DNA from: GYS-P2D sp964414425
GTDB taxonomy: Bacteria; Bacteroidota; Bacteroidia; Chitinophagales; Saprospiraceae
Reading direction: 5' to 3'
DNA: 64,000 nucleotides
NCBI GenBank assembly: GCA_964414425.1
Contig: CAYPWL010000017.1
Coordinates: forward strand, 1-64,000
Position 1 is the first letter of the stretch; each line of letters begins with the position of its first letter. The translations under genes were made by a program, and so were the position numbers. The notes beneath the pieces were generated by a model. The model ran no database searches and was not told where the DNA came from. It saw only the letters and a list, made by a program, of their open reading frames with translations. Of the stretch, positions 1 through 9,585 are shown piece by piece.

Positions 1-490
1 GACAGAAATTTGCCACACCTTCATGAGCACCGATGTAGTTGAATATCCATCCCTGCCCTTTGACACAGTCGATTAATCTTCGAACTGCATTGATACAGTA
101 CTTCTTAGAGCCATTTTCTACACCATCTGAGATGATAGTCACCATGACCCGCTCATCATACTTAAGTTGTACCGATCGGAGCATCCCGATCGATGAGCCT
201 ATACAATCTAATAATGGCGTCGTCGAATTCGGCTTATACTCCTGTATGGAGTATGGCGTCGTTTGATCTGCATACTCATTATAGCGATGCATCTTAGTCC
301 CCAATCCATTGAATGAGAACAGGGAGATCTTCTGTTGCTGACCCGTTGTGCAGTCAGTACTGTGATGATTCTGTATCGTAGCAATGGTATCATTGATACT
401 TTGTACTACTGTGGATCTCATCTTTTGCATAGAAGCACTTTCGTCGACGAGTATAAGGTTGTGTAGGATATAGTTCTTATGATGTGTCAT
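1..490 (-). CDS. von Willebrand factor A (vWA) domain protein, partial (C-terminus outside window)
   Basis: A frame open from an ATG at 490 to the window edge encodes at least 163 residues. Near residue 15 the protein has LILVDESASM, the DxSxS part of a metal-ion-dependent adhesion site (MIDAS). A later STTPLLD supplies the conserved Thr, and TIISDGVENGS supplies the Asp-Gly element, so the fold is a vWA domain of the TerY-like, intracellular kind (no signal peptide seen). Such proteins bind partners through a chelated divalent metal. The gene lies 129 bp downstream of a WYL-domain regulator on the same strand and may be co-transcribed with it. The exact function is unknown, because the C-terminal part and following genes are missing. 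The domain call is firm; any role in stress or defence is inference. Confidence 0.8.
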   Translation of the reverse strand, partial: MTHHKNYILHNLILVDESASMQKMRSTVVQSINDTIATIQNHHSTDCTTGQQQKISLFSFNGLGTKMHRYNEYADQTTPYSIQEYKPNSTTPLLDCIGSSIGMLRSVQLKYDERVMVTIISDGVENGSKKYCINAVRRLIDCVKGQGWIFNYIGAHEGVANFC

Positions 491-619
491 AGTTGGGATG
501 ATTTGTTGTGATGCAATATCTACGCTACCGTGCATTGATCATGCATGATAAAATATTATGATATATAATACCTTGAATAAATGTAAGATGTGATCTGATA
601 CTGGGTATAAGGGTATTAC

Positions 620-1636
620 CTATAGTCCTTCGTAGCGTTTACCCATATTCTGAATTACCTGCTGCATTTCTTCACGCAAAGACTGAGGCTCCAAGACTTC
701 CACACCCTTTCTATATGAGCAAAGTTCACTGATCAATTCAAAGTTGATGATAACGGTAAGACTGAAGATAGCATAGCCATCCTTCTCCTCGATCAAGGTC
801 TGCGACGGATGCATCGGGCGAGTTTTAAAATATTGAATCTGAAGATCGGTAGCTTTAATCAAGATTCTTTCTGGTGTTGATCCTGCTGACATAGTGAGCC
901 CTATTACATCACTAAAGTAGGTGGAAGCGTTAAAGTCGACGTCTCGTACGTAATCTGCCATACTATGCTTGACCTCCTGGATTCGATCAAGTGCCAATGT
1001 TCTGATTTGTTCCTTGTCATGGTGATAGCCTATCAGATACCATCTCTTCTGATATTCTTTCAGTAAGTAAGGACTCATTATATGGCTGCTGCGTTGTCGT
1101 CCAAAGGGTTGATACATCACGCTTACGGTCTGTTGCTCCCTTATATCATTGTACAGATGATATAACCACTCTTGACCAGGCGCATCCAATGGATGATCAA
1201 AATGAATAATAGATTCAGCACTGTCTACCCGATTGTCTATGGTGTGCTGCAACTTCGTGATAATCGACTGCACACCCATGACATCCGATAATCCTCTAAA
1301 CTGCTTTAAAATATCAAGAGCTTGGTTTAGCTGAGACTTATCCTCCTTATTGATGGCTACCTCACTGATCGCATACTGAGGATCTGTGTAGTAATATGAC
1401 TTTTCCTTACGATCATAATCTATAGGCGCATAATATCCCATGATATCATTATTACGCATATCTGCAAGATCCCCTTTGATAGTTCTCTCAGAGAGCTTGA
1501 TATCTACCCCTGTTGCTATGCCGATCTCACGAGAACACTCCTCCGCAAGCGTACGCCAGTCCCATCTGCCATTGCGATCACGTAGACATCTATCTATCGT
1601 ACGATATCGGATAATAGCATGTTTGTTCGTTGGCAT
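620..1636 (-). CDS. WYL-domain transcriptional regulator
   Basis: The 338-residue protein has an N-terminal helix-turn-helix-like region (about residues 1-75) and a WYL ligand-sensing domain around residues 150-240, including QKRWYLIGYHHDKE followed by RTLALDRIQEV. The tail is the WCX-type C-terminal extension (about 250-335). WYL proteins act as effector-sensing repressors or activators, often of DNA-damage or phage-defence genes. The gene ends 129 bp before the start of the vWA gene on the same strand, which suggests joint expression or control. The ligand and the target promoters cannot be read from the sequence. The family assignment is confident; the regulated process is unknown. Confidence 0.85.
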   Translation of the reverse strand: MPTNKHAIIRYRTIDRCLRDRNGRWDWRTLAEECSREIGIATGVDIKLSERTIKGDLADMRNNDIMGYYAPIDYDRKEKSYYYTDPQYAISEVAINKEDKSQLNQALDILKQFRGLSDVMGVQSIITKLQHTIDNRVDSAESIIHFDHPLDAPGQEWLYHLYNDIREQQTVSVMYQPFGRQRSSHIMSPYLLKEYQKRWYLIGYHHDKEQIRTLALDRIQEVKHSMADYVRDVDFNASTYFSDVIGLTMSAGSTPERILIKATDLQIQYFKTRPMHPSQTLIEEKDGYAIFSLTVIINFELISELCSYRKGVEVLEPQSLREEMQQVIQNMGKRYEGL

Positions 1637-1849
1637 CTATAATTGGGTTGTTCTAAGCATTAGGACGTATCTCACCAGAGACTCTACATGAGTCACCTCA
1701 TCCATGAACTTAACAAATATAAGTACAGGAACAGGTCTAATAGACTAATAGTGTGATCTTAATACATTTAGATTTTTTGTATAAAAGTTTTTTAAAGATA
1801 ATTATCGATTTCCTTTTTGAGAACACGAAGTGCTTGTTATATTCGATAC

Positions 1850-2974
1850 ATGAATCGGGCCTTACTATCTATCATCGCTATAGGTCTGTCTACCTATTTA
1901 GGTGGTCAGGCGTCCCTCTTCTCAGATCTCTCAGGATCTGCGCTTGAAGCAGAAGTAATAGCCAACTACAAGCCAAAGTTTGTAGAAGTACTCCCAACTG
2001 CTAAGCACATATTACTGACAGATATATTCAATTATGATCAAAGCATCAGAACCTTTTATACGGACACCGATTTTCACTTACCCGAAGATGAGAAGTATCC
2101 AGCATACTACCTGAGTCGCCCTTCTACTCCGAGAAAGTCTGTGCACATAGACCATATATATCCAAGTACGAAAGGAGCCAAATCATCATTTGGCAATGCT
2201 TACTCTGATCTCTACAACCTCATACCGGTTAGAGGTGATCTTGTACCGAGACATCGCACAGTCTACTATAAAAATATATCTGATCAAGACACAGAACACT
2301 GGGTGAGTAGTGATCGTGAGTTTAAGAGCACTAAGTATCTGTCGAATGAGACAATTGTAGAGTACAATGAATTCTACAAACCTAATTCTCGTGAACTATG
2401 GATAGAACCAGCCGAACATCTCAAAGGCGATGTGGCACGATCTATCTTCTATTTCTATACGATGTATCGTGATGCGGCAGTTAAAACAGATCCTCAGTAC
2501 TTTGATAGTATGAGAACCGATCTCTGCAAGTGGCATCAGACTGACGCAGTAGATAAATCTGAACGTACCAAGAACAGAAGAATCGCATTGCATCAAGATA
2601 ATAAGGTTAACCCATTCATACTTGATCACACCTTAGCAGATCGGATGTATTGTAACAATGATGTAGTTGATGCCCAGAATCATGACTATGCATTTCTCAA
2701 TACCGCTAACGCTATCAAAGATTTCGATCCACATATCACTACTATACGTGATACGCATAATCAACTGGATATCAGTAATATCAAACCTGGTATGTATTCA
2801 CTCCGCATATTCGCTGAAAACGGCCAAAAGCTCTATCACATTGATGAATCGCTTGACTACTTCAACACCATTAACCTGTGGAATGTGAAAACAGGAAGAT
2901 TCTTCGTACATCTATTCAACCTCGACACTGGTCAGAAATACTCTGATGTACTCGATTTAGTTGAGACTAAGTAA
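1850..2974 (+). CDS. Secreted endonuclease I-like (His-Me finger) nuclease
   Basis: I start the gene at the ATG at 1850 rather than an upstream TTG, because it gives a clean signal peptide (hydrophobic LLSIIAIGLSTYL core), leaving a 374-residue protein. Around residues 100-130 it carries HIDHIYPSTKGAKSSFGNAY then SDLYNLIPVRG, matching the EHxxP...DLxNL pattern of endonuclease I (PF04231), which cuts DNA or RNA outside the cytoplasm with one Mg2+. The last 80 residues contain two short segments (DISNIKPGMYSLRIF and NLWNVKTGRFFVHLF) that look like halves of a T9SS sorting tail, though the usual YPNP start is absent. Likely role: nutrient scavenging or extracellular nucleic-acid degradation. It is transcribed away from the WYL gene and converges with the next gene. 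Confidence 0.7.
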   Translation: MNRALLSIIAIGLSTYLGGQASLFSDLSGSALEAEVIANYKPKFVEVLPTAKHILLTDIFNYDQSIRTFYTDTDFHLPEDEKYPAYYLSRPSTPRKSVHIDHIYPSTKGAKSSFGNAYSDLYNLIPVRGDLVPRHRTVYYKNISDQDTEHWVSSDREFKSTKYLSNETIVEYNEFYKPNSRELWIEPAEHLKGDVARSIFYFYTMYRDAAVKTDPQYFDSMRTDLCKWHQTDAVDKSERTKNRRIALHQDNKVNPFILDHTLADRMYCNNDVVDAQNHDYAFLNTANAIKDFDPHITTIRDTHNQLDISNIKPGMYSLRIFAENGQKLYHIDESLDYFNTINLWNVKTGRFFVHLFNLDTGQKYSDVLDLVETK

Positions 2975-2985
2975 TCCTCAATCCA

Positions 2986-4158
2986 TCATTTTACTTCCTT
3001 TTCTACCGCTGTCACTTCGTTACCATTATCAATCTGAATGCGATAGGAACCCGGAGCCAGCACTAATACTTTGGTATCATTAATATGCTTTAACTCAATT
3101 CGATCTACAGGCACTGAATTCGATTCGCCTTTAATGTAGGTGGATATAATTACAGGGTAAGAGCCTATATCTCGTTGATCAATATCAACGGCTTCCCGTT
3201 GCCCCATGCGAAACATCCAATTCGGTCTTCCTTTGAGGTATATAGTTCTGGGATGTATTATCTCGATATCGACATGAGGTGTTAATGAAACTAGGGAGCT
3301 CTCTCTATCAGTAAATAATGAGGGCTTAGTAATATTGATACGCCTTAGCAAGGGATGTTCATTACTCATAAATTTCTCAGTGAAATTATCTTGGTAGATA
3401 GTCAGAGGATCCAAGCCAGTTTTATCCTTTAGATAGTTAGCCATATACTTTGAGCTCGCATTCTTCATGAGATCAGATTCTACTGTATGATGAAACCCGC
3501 ATAGGATTATCACTTTGGCTTCGGGATTATCATTGATGTAAGCAATGATATTGTCGGCTTGTATTTCTTCTCTGCCTTTATCTCCAATTCTTGTTGTGCG
3601 TTCATAAGGAAACAGCTTATAACCCCGTGCAAGTGCCATTCTGACTATATTACCCATTTGTGGTTCTAAGGTATACGTGCCGGTTCTCGGATGATCTAAT
3701 GGATAGCCGCGATCATGAAGCATGCTATCTACCAACGTACCGTCAGAAAAACTGGAGAGCGTCTCCATTCCAAGATGTGTAAATCCTATATCAGCGAGCT
3801 GGTTGATTACATCCAATGCAAACAGCCGATGCTGAGGCTTGACATGATTCTCACTAATGATGACCACTCTTCTATGTTGACTGGCAGCATTAATCACAAA
3901 CGGGATAGCATCTTGTATACTTAAACCGCCAAGGTCGACCGTATCCACACCCCATGAGATATCAGTATCGGTATAAGATGTTGCCGCTCTATAGTCTCCG
4001 ATCAGTGAAGAGAGCAATGCTGCTCGAGACTCATTGATAAGACCCTGTGCAAGATTACTTTCGATCTGCTAAGAAAACTTAGGAGTATACGGGTGATCTT
4101 GAGTTATGTTACTACTATAAATTACTAAGAAGATAATTAGTGTAGATATGGCCTTCAT
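2986..4158 (-). pseudogene. EreA/ChaN-like secreted protein gene interrupted by an in-frame TAG
   Basis: An ATG at 4158 opens a signal peptide (MKAISTLIIFLVIYSS) whose frame hits TAG at 4069-4071, codon 30. The same frame resumes immediately with QIESNLAQGLINESRAAL and stays open for about 360 codons to 2986. The body contains VVIISENHVKPQHRLFALDV and a later ILCGFHHTVESDL, resembling the Glu/His motifs of the erythromycin esterase/ChaN/TraB-like superfamily, but I cannot name a substrate. Without the stop this would be a normal exported protein of about 390 residues. The only other start in the body is a TTG at 4017, which lacks a signal peptide. The TAG could be one substitution from CAG or AAG. 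An ATG at 4170 is also in frame. Confident on the interruption; moderate on the family. Confidence 0.75.
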
Positions 4159-4594
4159 AGTGCTTATCATATGTGCGTTGTAATCTTAAGTTACGATATA
4201 ACTATCATCAATATGGGCAGACGAAAATCTATAACAATTCCTTATGAGCATAAAAAAAACCTCGGCGGAGAGCCGAGGCAACTTTTTAATAAACCAATCT
4301 CATAAAAAGGAAAAGATTATAATAAAAAGACGAAATCCATCATTAGCCCATAAACTTGACATATCGCGATCAACAGAAAATCGCATTGATAATGCCAGGT
4401 AATCTTAGTCGCAGCCTTTCCTTAATATGATAGTAGATAAAAAGAGTACGTTTTCGTCTATCATTAACTGCCGAAGCAGTCTGCGCTAAGATCAGAGTTT
4501 AAGTCTTATATTCAATCCTTATTGAATGTGTAATCGTCTGATAATATGTGAATATACACATATTATTATTTTTAATATATAAATCACATTTATT
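4159..4594. other. Intergenic region downstream of ftsZ with hairpins
   Basis: No coding sequence is seen here. It holds the terminator at 4252-4278 and two perfect inverted repeats that could form in the ftsZ 3' untranslated region: TAATATGTG/CACATATTA at 4542-4565, and ATTCAAT/ATTGAAT with a CCTT loop at about 4510-4527. The part next to 4158 should contain the promoter of the broken EreA/ChaN-like gene. Confidence 0.6.
4252..4278 (-). terminator. Rho-independent terminator ending the dcw cluster
   Basis: On the minus strand a perfect 7-bp GC-rich stem (CCTCGGC/GCCGAGG, 5-nt loop) is followed by eight T residues. It lies about 320 bp past the ftsZ stop. The plus strand also has a short T run after the stem, so it may work in both directions. 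Confidence 0.85.
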
Positions 4595-6052
4595 TTAATC
4601 TACATTTTCATGTAGAAAAGAATTATTAGTTTTTTCTAAGGGTCTATCATCATTTGGACCCACTGTAAATGAAGACAGGCGCTTAGATTCGCGAGCAGCT
4701 TGCACATCATCAAGATTTACTCTTCGACGCTTATAAGCGGGCTCATTCTCCATATCATTGATCGCTTGAGGACTATCAAAGCTCGGAGCAATAGTATTGC
4801 GCATGTAACTTCGACGAGCATCTTCGAGTTTTCTAAAACGCTCCTTCTCCTCATCAGAAAATGTAGATGGTTGTGACTCTATCGCACCGCCACTGTTATC
4901 TGTAGTATAAGAGTTATTGAGTGCTTCTATAGTCTGACGCACATCCTCCTCTTCAAAATCAAATGTGTGTGTTTCTTCACCTTCGACAGCTCCTACAGAT
5001 ATCCCATTGGACTCAGTCCATTCTTGGGATTCATCGAGGGGCACTCTAACCTTTGTTTCTTTTGTTTTATTGGCCTCATTAACTGGAGCTTGGGCTCTAA
5101 AACCCGTAGCTATCAATGTCACACAGAGTTGTTCGCCGAGACTATCATCGTGACAGTTGCCCCAGATGATGTTAGTGCCATAGCCAGCTTCCTCCTGTAC
5201 ATAGTCAGTAATCTCAGCAACTTCGTGCATAGTAACCTCTTTCCTACCAGAAGTGATATTAAGTAATATATGCTGAGCTCCTCTGATGTCATTATCCTCA
5301 AGTAATGGAGAGTTCATCGCCTCATCGATAGCTCTGCGCGCACGATCCTCACCTTCTGCTAAACCACTACCCATAATCGAGATTCCAGAACCTCTCATGA
5401 CAGTATTGACATCTTCGAAATCAACATTGATATATCCTGGCACAGTGATGATCTCGGCGATACCCTTAGCTGCAGTAGTAAGGATATTATCTGCTTGACC
5501 AAATGCCTCTGATAACTTCAGATTACCGTGGATTTCACTTAAGCGATCATTAGATATAGTGAGATAAGCATCAACATTGGCTTTTAGCTCTTCGAGTCCC
5601 TCTAATGCATACCGCTGACGTCTGTTACCTTCAAATTTGAAAGGTAGCGTTACGATCGCAACCGTAAGTATACCCATCTCTTTAGCCGCTTTAGCGACCA
5701 CTGGTGCAGCACCTGTTCCTGTGCCACCACCCATACCAGCGGTGATGAATACCATCTTAGTACCATCATCGAGGAATCTCTTGATATCATCGATAGACTC
5801 CATGCAAGCTTGCTTACCTACCTCCGGCTTAGAGCCTGCACCTCGACCGTCAGTCAAGTTGGGCCCAAGCTGAATCTGTGTTTCCACAGGGCTGTTCTCT
5901 AATGCTTGGATATCTGTATTGCACACTGCAAAATCAACACCTGTTATACCTTGTTTGAACATGCTGGCAACAGCGTTACCGCCACCACCTCCGACACCAA
6001 TTACCTTAATAATTGATCCATCTCTTTTCTTAAAATCAAACTCCAAGGACAT
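4595..6052 (-). CDS. ftsZ: Cell division protein FtsZ
   Basis: FtsZ is the tubulin-like GTPase that forms the division ring. The 485-residue protein has the N-terminal GGGGGNAV nucleotide loop (about residue 21), the tubulin signature GMGGGTGTGAAP (about 105-116) and the T7 catalytic loop with NVDFEDV (about 209). Residues from about 330 on form a long acidic linker, and the C-terminus SFLHENVD is the conserved form in Bacteroidota, not the DxPxFLR type of proteobacteria. The length is usual for the phylum. It is the last gene of the cluster, 25 bp after ftsA, and is followed by the terminator at 4252-4278. Confidence 0.98.
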   Translation of the reverse strand: MSLEFDFKKRDGSIIKVIGVGGGGGNAVASMFKQGITGVDFAVCNTDIQALENSPVETQIQLGPNLTDGRGAGSKPEVGKQACMESIDDIKRFLDDGTKMVFITAGMGGGTGTGAAPVVAKAAKEMGILTVAIVTLPFKFEGNRRQRYALEGLEELKANVDAYLTISNDRLSEIHGNLKLSEAFGQADNILTTAAKGIAEIITVPGYINVDFEDVNTVMRGSGISIMGSGLAEGEDRARRAIDEAMNSPLLEDNDIRGAQHILLNITSGRKEVTMHEVAEITDYVQEEAGYGTNIIWGNCHDDSLGEQLCVTLIATGFRAQAPVNEANKTKETKVRVPLDESQEWTESNGISVGAVEGEETHTFDFEEEDVRQTIEALNNSYTTDNSGGAIESQPSTFSDEEKERFRKLEDARRSYMRNTIAPSFDSPQAINDMENEPAYKRRRVNLDDVQAARESKRLSSFTVGPNDDRPLEKTNNSFLHENVD

Positions 6053-6077
6053 ATTTCATCATTTTTAATAAAGTCAA

Positions 6078-7406
6078 TTAAAAGTCAGTGTCAGGAGCCG
6101 CTTCAAAAAACTCCTTGGTATAGGTAAATATCTTCTTGATCCACTTATTCTCTTGATCCCCACCCATTGCCACTGGTGAATCCTCACCATTCAAGACTGC
6201 TTCTTCTGTTGTTTCTATCTGTTTTTTGATCTCCTCATTATTAATCGCATGGATTAAAAGACCAATACCCGTAGCGTATATCGGACTTGCCAACGCACTG
6301 CTATAACCGTGAGCTAAGTGCTCGATAGGCTTGCCTTTGCGACAGTTCATCCCAGTATGATACTCGGCAAGTAGATTGATATGCTTCAACAGGGATCCAC
6401 CACCTGTGAGCACAAGTCCCGCGATCAGTTTCTTTTCGAAACCAGATCTGCGGATCTCCCAAAATACGTAGTCGAATATTTCTTCAACCCTTGCTTGAAT
6501 GATACGAGCTAAGTTCTTTTCAGAGATCTCTTTGTGCTCGTGACCTCTCAAACCAGGGATTGTTATAATTCTATTGTCATATATCTCTTCTGCTAATGCA
6601 GAACCAAATCTTACTTTGAGTTTTTCGGCTTGATCATGCATCACGGTACATCCTTCTTGGATATCCTTAGTGATCACATTACCCCCAAATGGGATAACCG
6701 CTGTATGGCGTATGATACCATCTTTGAATATGGTAATATCTGTAGTTCCTCCACCTATGTCGATAAGGGCCACACCTGCTTCTTTCTCCTGATCTGAGAG
6801 TACCGCCGACGCTGAGGCAATTGGCTCGAGAGTGATATCAACCACATTGAGTCCCACCTTTTCTACACATCGCATGATATTCTTGGATGCAGAGATCTGA
6901 CCAGTAATGATGTGAAAGTTAGCTTCTAATCGCACACCTGACATACCCACGGGATCGATGATATCTCGCTCATCATCCACAGAAAACTCCTGTGGTATAA
7001 CGTGCAAGATTTTATCACCAGGAGGTAACACTAATCGATACATATCATTAATCAGCTTGTCGACGTCCTCGACACTAATCTCTGATGTCACATCACTGCG
7101 TACTAATAGTCCCCTGTGGTGTAGACTTTTGATATGTTGTCCAGCGATACCTACATGGATATCATGAAACTTCATACCAGCATTGCGCTCAGCAATCTCT
7201 ATAGCATCACTGATCGCCTTAACGGTCTTATCTATATTGGAGACAACTCCACGAGAGACGCCTTCGGATGCCACCGTACCGACGCCTATGATGTCAATCT
7301 TGTCGTACTCGTTTCTACATCCTGCGATAGCACATACCTTAGTCGTACCGATATCTATCGCTACGACTATGTCCTTAGGATCATATGTAGATTCAGTTTT
7401 CATCAT
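6078..7406 (-). CDS. ftsA: Cell division protein FtsA
   Basis: FtsA is the actin-like ATPase that tethers FtsZ to the membrane and recruits later divisome proteins. The 442-residue protein shows the actin-fold phosphate-1 motif VVAIDIGTTKVCAIAG at the N-terminus, the SHS2 (1C) insertion (about residues 85-165), the phosphate-2 motif ALIDIGGGTTDITIF (about 214) and the adenosine motif LVLTGGGSLLKH (about 335). The C-terminal KKIFTYTKEFFEAAPD is a plausible membrane-targeting amphipathic helix. It follows ftsQ by 10 bp and precedes ftsZ by 25 bp, so the three are almost certainly one transcript. Confidence 0.97.
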   Translation of the reverse strand: MMKTESTYDPKDIVVAIDIGTTKVCAIAGCRNEYDKIDIIGVGTVASEGVSRGVVSNIDKTVKAISDAIEIAERNAGMKFHDIHVGIAGQHIKSLHHRGLLVRSDVTSEISVEDVDKLINDMYRLVLPPGDKILHVIPQEFSVDDERDIIDPVGMSGVRLEANFHIITGQISASKNIMRCVEKVGLNVVDITLEPIASASAVLSDQEKEAGVALIDIGGGTTDITIFKDGIIRHTAVIPFGGNVITKDIQEGCTVMHDQAEKLKVRFGSALAEEIYDNRIITIPGLRGHEHKEISEKNLARIIQARVEEIFDYVFWEIRRSGFEKKLIAGLVLTGGGSLLKHINLLAEYHTGMNCRKGKPIEHLAHGYSSALASPIYATGIGLLIHAINNEEIKKQIETTEEAVLNGEDSPVAMGGDQENKWIKKIFTYTKEFFEAAPDTDF

Positions 7407-7416
7407 TTCATCTAAT

Positions 7417-8220
7417 TTATGGCTGTGGTGTCAGTGTGCGTCCTACTACTTGATTCTTATAGGAGATATCAAGCTCATCATACTTATCCCACATATTATC
7501 TTTGGCCATTTGCTTATAAAATCTCTTTAGATTATAGGACAACTTCCTTTCGAGGTTATCCATATGATCTAATACTATCTTATGTTCTCCGACTTTAGGT
7601 ATCAACACGATTCGTCCTGATCGCTCAAAATGAATCTGCTCTATTAGTGATCTGAGGAAATCATCTTTATTGATGACCGATCCCAGTTCATAGGCTTTAT
7701 TTATCCTATTGTCGTCGTTATCGTTCCAGTTCGGTTGGTATTTGTTGAAGTAACCTGTTACTATAGGTACTCTGATGGCTCTGTACTGAGATTTGCTGAC
7801 ATATGCACCCGCTTGATCCAGATAAAAGTCGTGACCATTGTCTCCTTTAAATCGCAGTATCGGTCGCCGTTGCACGATATCTACATGTAGCGTCTGTTGC
7901 GCATCGATGTATATCTCGGCATCGTGGACTCTATTATCATCTTTTATAGCCGCTTCGATCTGTCTGATGTCTAACTTTTTGATCGGTGCAGTCTTGATAT
8001 TAACTGCCGATATATCGTCTAACACATCAATCATCTCATCCTTAACGATCAAGTCTCTCATCCCCTCGATGCTATCCACATCGATCTGAATATCTTGTAT
8101 CGTTTTGTTATTGGTATTTTGGATGGCTATGACCCAAATCACCAAGAGGGCTACGATGGCAAGATTCCACGCTATTCGCCCAAATGCGAACATATTAAAA
8201 TTTTCTTTAATATTAAACAT
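7417..8220 (-). CDS. ftsQ: FtsQ-type cell division protein
   Basis: A bitopic membrane protein of 267 residues: a short cytoplasmic N-terminus, one transmembrane helix (about residues 14-33, IAWNLAIVALLVIWVIAI), then a periplasmic POTRA-like region with IEAAIKDDNRVHDAEIYI and VDIVQRRPILRF, the typical end of the FtsQ POTRA domain. FtsQ links early and late divisome proteins through FtsL/FtsB-like partners. Sequence conservation in this family is low, so the call rests on topology, the POTRA pattern and its position between murC and ftsA. Its start touches the end of murC (8221), which suggests translational coupling. Confidence 0.9.
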   Translation of the reverse strand: MFNIKENFNMFAFGRIAWNLAIVALLVIWVIAIQNTNNKTIQDIQIDVDSIEGMRDLIVKDEMIDVLDDISAVNIKTAPIKKLDIRQIEAAIKDDNRVHDAEIYIDAQQTLHVDIVQRRPILRFKGDNGHDFYLDQAGAYVSKSQYRAIRVPIVTGYFNKYQPNWNDNDDNRINKAYELGSVINKDDFLRSLIEQIHFERSGRIVLIPKVGEHKIVLDHMDNLERKLSYNLKRFYKQMAKDNMWDKYDELDISYKNQVVGRTLTPQP

Positions 8221-9585
8221 TTATTGTAGCATATTCAAGATTTTGGGAATTAGTTTGCTGATATCACCCGCCCCGAGCATCAATAAGACCTCATAGTCCT
8301 GTTTTTTCCATGATTCTGTCCATTCTGACATGCTTAGCATAGATTTATGCTCAAGCGTCATCAGGTCATAAATCAGAGCCGAAGTGACCCCTTCGACAGG
8401 GAGCTCGCGGGCTGGATATATTGGGAGCAATGTGACCTGATCAGCACGATCAAGTGCTTGTGCAAACTCTATGTGAAAGTCATAAGTGCGCGAAAACAAA
8501 TGTGGTTGAAAGACAACCGAAAGTCGACTATCAGGGAAGTTATCGCGAGTCGCATTAATAGCAGCTGTGATCTCTGTAGGGTGATGCGCATAATCATCTA
8601 TGATGACCAGTTCATCTGATCGATGCACAATCTCATATCTACGTCTTATTCCGCTGAAGCTCTGTAAGCCCTTAACCAAGTTCTCATCTACAATACCTAT
8701 AGACGAAGAAACCGCCAGCGCAGCAGTCGTATTATATAAATTGTGTAATCCTGGAAGCGTTATCTGACCCTCAGTTCTATCCTTCCCAAAGGTGAAACTC
8801 ATCACACCACGCTTGCAAGTCATAGACCGGCTGCCATAATCCAGCCCCTCTTGATTATAACCAAAACTCCACACCTTAATATCATGCTGCTTAAGTTCAT
8901 CAATCCAAGTAGAGTCCTCCCAAAAGTCTACAATATCATCACGGACCCACAGACTACCACCACTCTGAATCTGTAGTGTGAACTGTCTGAATGAATCTAT
9001 AAGTGACTGCCGATCGCCATAGATGTCGAGATGATCTGCATCCATAGCTTGGATGACAGCAATCGTCGGAAATAGTCTCAGAAACGAGCGGTCGTATTCA
9101 TCGGCCTCAACGACTACCCAATCATTGCCCGTATGGAGGTAGTTGCTCTCATAGCCTTTGATAATGCCTCCTACAAATCCGGTCATGGATACTCCTGCGT
9201 CATATAATAGATGTGATAGAACTGCACTCGTTGAAGTCTTGCCATGCGTACCAGCGACAGCAATCACTTGCTGATCAGCCAGTATGATTTTAAGTGCTTC
9301 AGACCGCTTATATAATGGTAGCTCATGCGCTCTGCAATAGCTCAGCTCTACATGTGTCTCGGGTATCGCTGGTGTATAGATCACCATATCGATATCGCCA
9401 GTGACATGCCCTATCTGTTCTTCGTTATATATGGTGATACCTTCTGATATCAACTCTCTGATGAGTGGCGTATTATCCCGATCATAACCAGAGACTGTGA
9501 CACCATTATGATTGAGATATCGTGCAACAGCACTCATCCCAATGCCACCAATCCCAATAAAATATGCTGTCTTAATAGAGATCAT
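8221..9585 (-). CDS. murC: UDP-N-acetylmuramate--L-alanine ligase MurC
   Basis: MurC adds L-alanine to UDP-MurNAc, the first cytoplasmic step of stem-peptide synthesis. The 454-residue protein begins with the Rossmann motif IGIGGIGMSAVARYL for UDP-MurNAc. It has the ATP-binding P-loop AGTHGKTSTSAVLSHLL (about residues 112-128), EADEYDRSFL (about 180) and the C-terminal IDDYAHHPTEI (about 323) of Mur ligases. Length is normal. It overlaps murG by 4 bp and abuts ftsQ, consistent with one operon. Confidence 0.97.
   Translation of the reverse strand: MISIKTAYFIGIGGIGMSAVARYLNHNGVTVSGYDRDNTPLIRELISEGITIYNEEQIGHVTGDIDMVIYTPAIPETHVELSYCRAHELPLYKRSEALKIILADQQVIAVAGTHGKTSTSAVLSHLLYDAGVSMTGFVGGIIKGYESNYLHTGNDWVVVEADEYDRSFLRLFPTIAVIQAMDADHLDIYGDRQSLIDSFRQFTLQIQSGGSLWVRDDIVDFWEDSTWIDELKQHDIKVWSFGYNQEGLDYGSRSMTCKRGVMSFTFGKDRTEGQITLPGLHNLYNTTAALAVSSSIGIVDENLVKGLQSFSGIRRRYEIVHRSDELVIIDDYAHHPTEITAAINATRDNFPDSRLSVVFQPHLFSRTYDFHIEFAQALDRADQVTLLPIYPARELPVEGVTSALIYDLMTLEHKSMLSMSEWTESWKKQDYEVLLMLGAGDISKLIPKILNMLQ

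Noticed and set aside
4069..4071. TAG read as an amino acid (alternative code or selenocysteine/pyrrolysine-like recoding)
   Set aside because: TAG terminates other intact genes in the window (for example the kinase at 53394-53396 and the DUF3124 gene at 41704-41706), and the other broken genes use TAA, so simple mutation or error is more likely.
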